Shown here: positions 1 to 6,400 of the stretch, in pieces
Position numbering within the stretch: the stretch's first letter is position 1
Layout: each line of letters starts with the position of its first letter
NCBI GenBank assembly: GCA_027858455.1
Contig: JAQICQ010000187.1
Span: forward strand, 1 to 6,694
Length of the DNA: 6,694 nucleotides
Direction of reading: 5' to 3'
Source: Elusimicrobiota bacterium
GTDB taxonomy: Bacteria > CG03 > SLGR01 > JAGXOG01
Made by a program: the position numbers and the translations under genes
Notes under the pieces: generated by a model
Databases searched by the model: none
Told to the model about the DNA's origin: nothing
Seen by the model: only the letters and a program-made list of their open reading frames with translations

Positions 1-888
1 TATGCCCGCTGCGGCAAAAATTATTATTCCCTTTAGAAAAATAAATACCGCGGCCAGAAAAAGAACCTTAAAAAAACTGTTCAATCCGATTTTTGACGCC
101 ATCAGGGAAAAAACTCCAAATCCGCTTACAGAATATCCGGCAAGCAAAACAATTAATCCGTTTATCCCAACTACAGAGAGCATACTGAAACTACCAAACT
201 TCACTCCCGCTATATATATACATAATGCGCCTATCAGGTACCATATCCGGTCTTCATCCGGCCTGAAAAGATTTAATGCGGGAAGCCTTTTAATCTCCAT
301 ATACTTTGAAAGTGTATAATAGAAGACATAACTGCCCGCCGTCGCCGAAACAAATACCCAACCGGTAAAACCCGATTTAAAATATTCAAGAACCGTTCCG
401 ACAGACCCCCCGATCATTTCTATCTGGACAACCGGCAAACCGGCTTTATAATACTTTTCCAGGCCCACAGCCATAGAACTTTCTATTGATTTAATTATAA
501 CTTCCGCTACATTAACTTTAAATATAAGGTAAGCAAAAGCCTGCCACAACATAAAAAACAGAAACCAGACCAATGCCATTTTACCGACCTTTCTGTAAAC
601 ACTCTCTTCATACGGCAATACGGACTTTGCAATTACCGCAGCAAATAGAATAAAAAGCACAACATAAGTCATGACATATACCGGGCCGAAGAGACCGTAA
701 ATAAGAAAAGTCACTGCTGCCCAGGATATAAGGACCTTTCTTAACTCACCTTTTTTTATCATAATTACCTGGGGAACAACAGAAAGCATCAACAACGGTA
801 TGGCAAGCATAGGCGCCAGCGCTGATACTAATATCAGAGAAGCCGACACTGCCGTCAGTTTAATCGGAATGTCCTTTAGTTTCGCCAT
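1..888 (-). CDS. DUF2232 (YybS-like) multi-pass membrane protein, 3' end cut by window edge
   Basis: The reading frame from the ATG at 888 stays open for 296 codons to the window edge, with no stop. The protein starts MAKLKDIPIKLTAVSASLIL and is very hydrophobic. I see about eight likely membrane segments, near residues 10-40 (probably two), 53-72, 74-90, 104-124, 172-192, 214-231, 236-253 and 273-294. A polar stretch at about 125-165 and the motif LNLFRPDEDRIWYLIG (206-220) precede the C-terminal helices. This layout and the place directly after rpsR match the DUF2232/YybS family of about 300 residues, so only a few residues are probably missing. Its molecular function is not established. 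In related clusters it is followed by rplI and dnaB. It starts 42 bases after the rpsR stop with only a weak Shine-Dalgarno (GTAAGA). An in-frame TAA nine codons upstream leaves no better start. The family call rests on topology, motif and gene order. Confidence 0.82.
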   Translation of the reverse strand, partial: MAKLKDIPIKLTAVSASLILVSALAPMLAIPLLMLSVVPQVIMIKKGELRKVLISWAAVTFLIYGLFGPVYVMTYVVLFILFAAVIAKSVLPYEESVYRKVGKMALVWFLFFMLWQAFAYLIFKVNVAEVIIKSIESSMAVGLEKYYKAGLPVVQIEMIGGSVGTVLEYFKSGFTGWVFVSATAGSYVFYYTLSKYMEIKRLPALNLFRPDEDRIWYLIGALCIYIAGVKFGSFSMLSVVGINGLIVLLAGYSVSGFGVFSLMASKIGLNSFFKVLFLAAVFIFLKGIIIFAAAGI

Positions 889-930
889 TCTTACAACACA
901 GTACTTTAATTAACTATTTAACTGTTTTGC

Positions 931-1134
931 TTACCGAACAAAAGGCAGCAGGGCGATATTCCGGGCCCGCTTTACGGCGACCGATATCCGTCTCTGATGC
1001 TTTGCGCAATTTCCTGACTTAAACTTAGGCACTATTTTGCCGCTGCGGTCAATATATTTATTAAGCAAATTTACATCTTTGTAATCAATATCACTTTTAT
1101 CGCGACATAATCTGCATGGTTTTTTATACGCCAA
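931..1134 (-). CDS. rpsR: 30S ribosomal protein S18 (zinc-ribbon type), TTG start
   Basis: This 67-residue protein carries the S18 core: IDYKDVNLLNKYI (16-28), GKIVPKF (32-38), NCAKHQRRI (42-50) and the C-terminal VKRARNIALLPF. S18 binds the 16S rRNA platform of the small subunit as a dimer with S6, which is encoded two genes upstream. Cys7, Cys10, Cys43 and His46 match the zinc-binding (C+) form of S18, from which many bacteria have lost the cysteines. The start codon is TTG. It is supported by AAAGGAG eight bases upstream and by the absence of any in-frame ATG before the conserved core. The protein has almost no N-terminal extension and ends one residue after LLPFV, so it is at the short end for the family. 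It lies 52 bases after ssb and 42 bases before the DUF2232 gene, in one apparent operon. Confidence 0.97.
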   Translation of the reverse strand: MAYKKPCRLCRDKSDIDYKDVNLLNKYIDRSGKIVPKFKSGNCAKHQRRISVAVKRARNIALLPFVR

Positions 1135-1140
1135 TTTATT

Positions 1141-1150
1141 TTCTCCTTTC
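1141..1150 (-). promoter_or_regulatory. Shine-Dalgarno fixing the TTG start of rpsR
   Basis: The minus strand reads GAAAGGAGAA here, with AGGAG eight bases before the TTG at 1134. This is the only strong ribosome binding site in the ssb-rpsR gap, and it decides the non-ATG start. Confidence 0.8.
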
Positions 1151-1186
1151 TTTAATTACTTACCCTTTTCAAAAACAACTTAACTT

Positions 1187-1633
1187 TTAAAACGGTATAT
1201 CTTCGGACTCTGTATCCTGAGATTTGGTTTCACCTTTTGGATTGGTTTCGTCTTTCGGATAACTATCTTCATTATCGCCGGAATTTGACTTATTTGAACC
1301 TCCGTAGGAAAGAAACTGCACATTCCTCGCAACTACTTCAAGTTTTGAACGCGGATCTCCGTTCTGGCTTTCCCAGCGTCTTAAATTCAGCCTTCCTTCA
1401 ACATATACTCCGCTTCCTTTAGAAAGATACTTCTCACAGGTTTCAGCCTGGCGCCCCCATACAGAGACATCGATAAAGTCAGTATTTTCAACTTTTTCAC
1501 CTGTGTTTTTGTCTTTGTAAACTCTGTTTACGGCTACGCTTAATGTAGTGACCGACCGGCCTCCCTGAGTGCTTCTTAATTCAGGTTTTCGTGTCAAATT
1601 ACCCATAATAACCACCAGGTTTGCATTTGCCAT
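1187..1633 (-). CDS. ssb: Single-stranded DNA-binding protein SSB
   Basis: This 148-residue protein covers single-stranded DNA and recruits replication and repair proteins. Residues 1-109 form the OB fold, with the landmarks ANLVVIMGNLTRKPELR (4-20), FIDVSVWGRQAE (53-64), YLSKGSGVYVEGRL (69-82) and EVVARNVQFL (99-108). Trp59 and Trp87 lie where DNA-stacking aromatics occur in the family. A disordered acidic linker (about 111-143) follows, and the protein ends in SEDIPF, the DIPF tip that docks partner proteins. The linker contains the tandem units PKDET and PKGET. The start is the ATG preceded by AAGGAGGT with a four-base spacer. It lies 19 bases after the rpsF stop, so translation is probably coupled. 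Placement between rpsF and rpsR is the widespread arrangement. The length is normal for a bacterial SSB. Confidence 0.98.
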   Translation of the reverse strand: MANANLVVIMGNLTRKPELRSTQGGRSVTTLSVAVNRVYKDKNTGEKVENTDFIDVSVWGRQAETCEKYLSKGSGVYVEGRLNLRRWESQNGDPRSKLEVVARNVQFLSYGGSNKSNSGDNEDSYPKDETNPKGETKSQDTESEDIPF

Positions 1634-1652
1634 AACGACCTCCTTAAGGTTC

Positions 1653-1937
1653 TTACCCTTTTCTTACTACAATACTCCTTATATACTCATCGCTGAGTCT
1701 ATAATGTCTTTTTAGTTTTTCAACTACCGATCCTGGAGCTTCAAACTCAATAAGATGATAATAAGCCCTGTCGTGGTTTTTAACTTTATAGGCCATCTTT
1801 TTTTCGCCCATATCAGAACTTGAAGTAATTGAGCCGCCTTCTTTTTCAACTATTTTTTCAACGGAATGAATACTCTCTTCTTTCTTGTCTTGGCCGGTGA
1901 CAGCCGCAACTGCGAGAACTGTTTCATAGATATGCAT
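1653..1937 (-). CDS. rpsF: 30S ribosomal protein S6
   Basis: This 94-residue protein has the S6 ferredoxin-like fold signature: MHIYETVLAV at the N-terminus, the family's KYETV strand, then VEKIVEKEGGSI (26-37), GEKKMAYKVKNHDRAYYHLIEF (44-65) and LSDEYIRSIVVRKG (81-94). S6 pairs with S18 on the platform of the 30S subunit. The start chosen is the ATG at 1937. It has AAAGGAGG just upstream, and residue 1 aligns with the usual S6 start. The in-frame ATG at 1964 would add nine residues (MHGPERRLI) encoded across the Shine-Dalgarno itself, so it is rejected. There is no long C-terminal tail. This is the first gene of the ribosomal block, behind its own promoter and a structured leader. ssb follows 19 bases later. 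Confidence 0.97.
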   Translation of the reverse strand: MHIYETVLAVAAVTGQDKKEESIHSVEKIVEKEGGSITSSSDMGEKKMAYKVKNHDRAYYHLIEFEAPGSVVEKLKRHYRLSDEYIRSIVVRKG

Positions 1938-2013
1938 AATTAACCTCCTTTCCGGTCCATGCATTTAACTGCCCTGGGCTCTAATTAAAGAGCAAAGGAA
2001 TTTATTTTAACTA
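1938..2013 (-). promoter_or_regulatory. Candidate S6:S18-responsive leader of rpsF
   Basis: The 5' leader can fold into a three-way junction that hides the rpsF Shine-Dalgarno. In the closing stem, TTCCTTT (2000 to 1994) pairs with AAAGGAG (1951 to 1945), ending in one G.T pair. Hairpin A is GCTCT (1993-1989) with AGAGC (1982-1978). Hairpin B is CCA (1977-1975) with TGG (1959-1957), extended by GCA (1972-1970) with TGC (1963-1961). The unpaired ACCGG (1956-1952) lies between hairpin B and the closing stem. Known rpsF leaders that bind the S6:S18 complex present a conserved CCG in a structured region near the start. The pairing was worked out by eye, and assignment to that RNA family is inference. 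Confidence 0.45.
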
Positions 2014-2019
2014 GTGAGT

Positions 2020-2048
2020 AGTATAGCAAATTAATAATTATACAGCAA
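2020..2048 (-). promoter_or_regulatory. Sigma70-type promoter for rpsF-ssb-rpsR
   Basis: The minus strand has TTGCTG (2048 to 2043) and an exact 17-base spacer before TATACT (2025 to 2020). The -10 is preceded by TGC, making an extended -10 element that offsets the weak -35. The predicted transcript start is near 2013, giving a leader of about 75 bases. A second -10-like TATAAT (2042 to 2037) lies within the spacer but has no good -35 at 17 bases. Confidence 0.6.
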
Positions 2049-2082
2049 ATTATGTAAGGGAAGAACGATATATTTTCAATAA

Positions 2083-2136
2083 GAAAAGCTATGGAGTGAA
2101 AAATAAAATTTCTCCCCTATGGATACAGCTATTTTC
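2083..2136 (-). terminator. Weak imperfect hairpin after the PorV-like gene, possible terminator
   Basis: On the minus strand GAAAATAGCT (2136 to 2127) is complementary to AGCTTTTC (2090 to 2083) with a two-base bulge. Inside it GGAG can pair with CTCC around an A/T-rich loop. The downstream arm runs into TTTTCTTATT, a modest U-rich tract. It starts eight bases after the PorV-like stop codon. The stem has several bulges, so termination may be partial or absent. The plus strand here also holds a CTATGGA direct repeat (2089 and 2117). Confidence 0.3.
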
Positions 2137-2143
2137 TAAGGTC

Positions 2144-3088
2144 TTAAAACTTTGCGCCGAATGATATTCTGTGAGTATTACCTAACTCGCCGAATGGGGC
2201 CATAGCATAATCAAGGCCGAACCTTCCGGCTTTAACTCCGAAACCTCCGCTTAAGCCTACCAATGAACCGAGATTGTCGGTATCATAACCGTATTTATAT
2301 CCCGTCCTGAATGCAATCATATCCATAATACGGTATTCCGCGCCGACAGACGCATAAAGAGTTTCATCAAGTATATATTCATTTATATCCACTGCCACAG
2401 TAAGCGCTTCTATGGGCATATACGCCGCGCCGGCTTTTATGTTTAAAGGTAGAGGATCCGACTTACTTTTAAATTTAACACCCATGCCCACATTCTGTAT
2501 ATTGAGAGCAACTGACAATTTATCGTTTACCGGATAAAGACCGCCGAGATCCAGCATGGACGAAAACGCGGACTCATCAACAATGGTAAGATATACGGTC
2601 TTTAGGTTTACCCCCGCATCAAGTCCGTCTAACACCTTAGGAAAGGGATTTTTTGCCGCATAAACTAAATTTATAGCTGTATCCATAGACCCGAAAGTGC
2701 TTTCCGGCTCTAATGTGCCGTCCGGATCGTCAACATCGTCAGCGCTGCGTTTGGGAATATCGCTTACGCCTAAATAATTTATACCTATGCCGAAAGAACT
2801 GATGTCGCCGTTGGGAATAACTCCTGCAATATTTCCATAATTAACAGACTGAAAATAGCTCATATATGTCCCGGAAATCTCCCTTTCTTTTATACCGGCA
2901 ATTCCCGCCGGGTTATAAAATACAGCATCGCTGTTATTTACAACAGCCGAATACGCTCCGCCCATTCCTGCCGGCCGGGCCGACGGGTCTATCTTTAAAA
3001 ATTGAGCGGCAGTCGTTCCCGGGCCTCCCGCAAAACCGGTCGAAGAGATAACGCCCGTTATAAGTGCCAAAGAAATTATTTTTTTCAT
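2144..3088 (-). CDS. PorV/PorQ-family outer-membrane beta-barrel protein
   Basis: This 314-residue protein opens with a Sec signal peptide (MKKIISLALITGVISSTGFA, cleavage likely after Ala20). The family hallmark follows at about 25-64: TTAAQFLKIDPSARPAGMGG, then AYSAVVNNSDAVFYNPAG. The rest is alternating strands with many Gly and aromatic residues, as in FadL-like barrels, and it ends RISFGAKF with the terminal Phe typical of outer-membrane proteins. PorV is a type IX secretion component that binds the C-terminal signal of cargo, while PorQ-like relatives have less defined roles. The protein is shorter than Porphyromonas PorV but normal for the wider PorV/PorQ group. The start has AGGAGG eight bases upstream. 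It lies 23 bases after a large secreted protein with a T9SS/FlgD-like C-terminal domain, so the two are probably co-transcribed. Family membership is well supported; a shuttle role is inference. Confidence 0.88.
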   Translation of the reverse strand: MKKIISLALITGVISSTGFAGGPGTTAAQFLKIDPSARPAGMGGAYSAVVNNSDAVFYNPAGIAGIKEREISGTYMSYFQSVNYGNIAGVIPNGDISSFGIGINYLGVSDIPKRSADDVDDPDGTLEPESTFGSMDTAINLVYAAKNPFPKVLDGLDAGVNLKTVYLTIVDESAFSSMLDLGGLYPVNDKLSVALNIQNVGMGVKFKSKSDPLPLNIKAGAAYMPIEALTVAVDINEYILDETLYASVGAEYRIMDMIAFRTGYKYGYDTDNLGSLVGLSGGFGVKAGRFGLDYAMAPFGELGNTHRISFGAKF

Positions 3089-3111
3089 CTTTTTATCCTC
3101 CTGTAATCTTC

Positions 3112-3477
3112 TTATTTAATTATTGCCATCTTCACGACATCGCCGGTTATATCACCGTCGATCTCAGAAAGAAGCATATATACGCCGCTGGCGCATTTTG
3201 AACCGCCGTCATTCTTACCGTCCCATTCGGTAAAATATATAAAACCCTTTTCTCTATCACCTTCATTAATAGTTCTTACCAGTTCACCGGCTATATTATA
3301 AATACGGAATTTAACATCTGAATTATTACCCGAAGTTCCCTGCAGGTAATATTTTATAACCGTGCCATCTATGGTAAGCGTCCCTGCAAGCTCTGTATTT
3401 GTGCCGGTATTGCTTAAAGTTACATTCTTTTCCTTTAAATCAAAAGGATTAGGAAAATTATATACACGGAACTTGCC
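3112..3477 (-). other. C-terminal FlgD-like / T9SS type A-like sorting domain of the large surface protein
   Basis: The last about 120 residues contain, in order, FRVYNFPNPFDL, KFRIYNIAGELVRTI, YFTEWDGKNDGG, ASGVYMLLSEIDGD and the terminal VVKMAIIK. This order (NPF, iYn-aGe-V, WDG, sGvY, K-x-x-I-x-K) is the shared pattern of FlgD Ig-like and type A type IX sorting domains. An insertion of about 30 residues follows NPF. Export through a type IX machine is inference, because no por or gld core genes are in the window. Confidence 0.75.
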
Positions 3478-6400
3478 GCCTGAATACAAAGCATTGTTCT
3501 CCGCCGAGCCCTGGTTGGACGGTATGCCGTAAAATACCGCATACTTACCACTCTGGGTTACAGCCTGGGCCGACATTTGAGAAGAAACTCCCGCAGATGC
3601 AGAATTTAAATCATTCACCTCCATCGACACCAAACCATTTGCCGAATCGTGGCTTATAACACCTTCCACAACTTCCCATTCGCCGGTTGAGACATTTTTG
3701 CGTCTGATATTAAGTTTGCTTAAATCAAGATCACCACCGGTTTCTGTCTCCATATTAGAGCGGTCATACGCTATATTGAGCGTTATTTTCTTCCCTGATT
3801 TAATCACTGCGTTTTCAAGCGATACTTCATATATCTCACCTACTATATCATCTATTGCGCCTGCAACAGACTGTTTTTTGAAGATAAGCGAAGCTAACCC
3901 TCCGATTGCCTGAGCTTTCATCTCATGGCTTTCCCCCTGCGCGGTCATGGCAGTCACAGAAGCGCTTTGCGAACTTGAATCCTCAAGGCTTCCCGTTGGG
4001 ATATTGATGCTTGAGTTATCCGCTCCGTCCTCTTCAAGCTCGACATCACCGCCCTGCGCTATTATCTCATCTATATCCTTTATAACGCTGCTCGGATAAT
4101 CCAGATCAACAACTATCTGTTCCGTAGCTCCCTGACCTAAGCTGTCGGTGCCTATAGCTTTAACCATATAACTGTTGCCGGCCGTAACACTAAACGATCC
4201 GGCCCATGATTTTGAAGCCGGCTCCGTAAGTTCAATTGTTACGGAGTCGTTTTCGCCCTGCTGATATTTTAAATCAGGCGCGGCTATTAGGTTCTTATTT
4301 GAAGAAAGTTTCACATATACCGTAGAATTTTCTATCCGGTAATTTATGCTGAATTTAGGATCTAAATTACTGAGTGTGAAACTGTAGCCCTTTAAGGTAG
4401 TTGTAGCCGCAGCGTGGTGAGTTACGCCCTTAATCTTATATCCGGGGTATATCATCCATACATTATATGAATGGCCTTCTTGCAAACCGTTAAGATAATA
4501 TTCACCTTTTTCATCATATACGGCCGGATTTCCGGAAATATCACTCCCAAGTGTCTCGGTTTTATAGAGCCCTACCAGCTCATCACTACTTCCGATATCA
4601 TAAGCAATTATTTTTGCTCCGCTGACGCCTACGGTAACGGGTATGCCGAAAACTTTTTCTCCGGTATCCTCGTTTACAGACCCGTATATCCACTCCATCC
4701 CGGGTGAAAGTTCTATAGTTTCCGAATAAGTCATGTATTCAGTAATCGGTACTTTTACGCCTTTTTTGGCATAACCGGGCGCATCTATATAGAAATAATA
4801 TATTCCTTTTTCAACCTTGGGAATAATAACTTGCCCCATAGCATTTGAAGTATATGTCTTTTCTATGCCGGGCCCTGTCATTTCAACGGTTACACCGGAT
4901 ATAACTTTCGATGATCCTTCTTCCACAAATGTCGCGGCAATAGTTGCTGTATTTACCTCATAGGTTTCAACAACGCCGTCTTCAATGCTTTTAGTGTCAA
5001 GATTAATATCTAACTTAGTAACTTTCCCGGATTCCAATGTAACCTGTTTTGTAACTGCCGGATAGTTTGCGCTGAAATATATTGCAGTATAATCTCCGGG
5101 TTTTAAAAACCGCATTCTGTATTTTGTATTCGTAGATATTATCACATCCGCCAGGGCCTCTTTATCGCCATTTTCAATAGCAACCATCATAGCCGTCGTC
5201 TCTTCTTCACCGAAAACTTCCGGTGCGGGCATCTCCACAGAAAATCCCGCAAGTTTATTCTCACTGTTATAGAGCATAACTCCGGGAATAAGTTTCATAA
5301 ACTCTTCAGGGGGTTCATTGGTACCTGCTGCTTTTCCTTGCAGGAGTTCCATATCTGCTTCTGTAAAGATATCTTTTCCTGTTATGCTGCCTTCAAAAGT
5401 AGCATCGCCGAACTCTATATCGCCCATAGTCATATCTTGGACATAAGCTCCGCTGGAATTTAATACCGCATTTTGCTTGCTGATTGTAACTGCTTTTTTC
5501 TCGGACGCAAAGATAACATTCATATCTTCCAAACCATATCCGGGCCAAAAGTCTCTTGTCGCGCCGGCATAAAAATCGTATTCACCGGGCGCAATACCCG
5601 ATTCATTGCCCGTCCAGCCAACCGGAGCAGACCCAGTGGTATATGATAAAATCGCAACCGATAATTCATTTGAGATATAACTATATCCCACTTCATTTTC
5701 AAACATAACCGCTTCCATTAAATTAAACGGTGTCTTTTTTGTGCCGGCAGGTATGCCGAAAAAACCTATACCTCCGCGCTCCGTTTGATATTCGCCTTGA
5801 TATTTAAGTTGTGCGTAAACGTTGGCAAAGAAATATTCATCAGGCGTAACCGGCACTCCATCTATATCTATAGTAACCGAGCCATCAGACGCTCCGGTAA
5901 CGGCCATATCAGGATTAAGATCTATGCCTTCCATTACTTTCAATATAACGTGTGTCGGTTCGGTAGAAGCTACCACCTCAACTGCTTCACCCGAAATAAT
6001 CCAGTTTAATTTACTTCTTATGCTGTCTTCAAGGGCCATTCTGTAACCTTCTATTTGAATATCATTCATACCACCCTGGTTCCGTAATATATCCCAGTCA
6101 ACATTGACCCATACATTAAGCTGGAGAGAAAAACCGTATTCTCCGGGGCGCATTCCGCCTATTAAAAATGTGCCGTCGTCGTTTACTTCTGTATGTCCCC
6201 ACGAATTTATATTTTCTCCTTCAGCGTCTACCATTAAGTTAACATTGATCTCATACCAATCGGTTGTCCCTTTTAGGCCTATCTCGTTTTCCAATGGCGT
6301 AAGAACAGAACCATCCGGTTTCTTCATAAGACCGCTTAGCTTACCACCTTCTATTAACTTTATTTCACCTATATTCTTTGTGACAATACCGGTAGAGGTA

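Noticed and set aside
2..319. Plus-strand open frame of 105 codons at the left edge
   Set aside because: It lies antisense to the DUF2232-like membrane gene, whose frame is open throughout and clearly protein-like. It has no ribosome binding site and no recognisable domain.
1938..1964. Upstream ATG at 1964 as the rpsF start, adding MHGPERRLI
   Set aside because: The extra codons run through the strong Shine-Dalgarno AAAGGAGG of the ATG at 1937, and S6 proteins start at the M-x-x-YET position. The upstream ATG has no ribosome binding site.
1971..1980. GCCCTGGGC inverted repeat near the rpsF leader as an operator or terminator
   Set aside because: As a hairpin it would have a one-base loop, which cannot form. 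The bases fit better into the larger leader fold, and no T tract follows.
2037..2042. TATAAT as the main -10 element of the rpsF promoter
   Set aside because: The hexamer is perfect, but the bases 17 upstream (TTCTTC) are a poor -35. The TATACT at 2025-2020 has TTG at the right spacing plus an extended TGC.
5520..5702. Minus-strand 60-codon frame overlapping the large surface gene in another frame
   Set aside because: It lies wholly inside the long, uninterrupted coding frame, and its translation has no domain or ribosome binding site.
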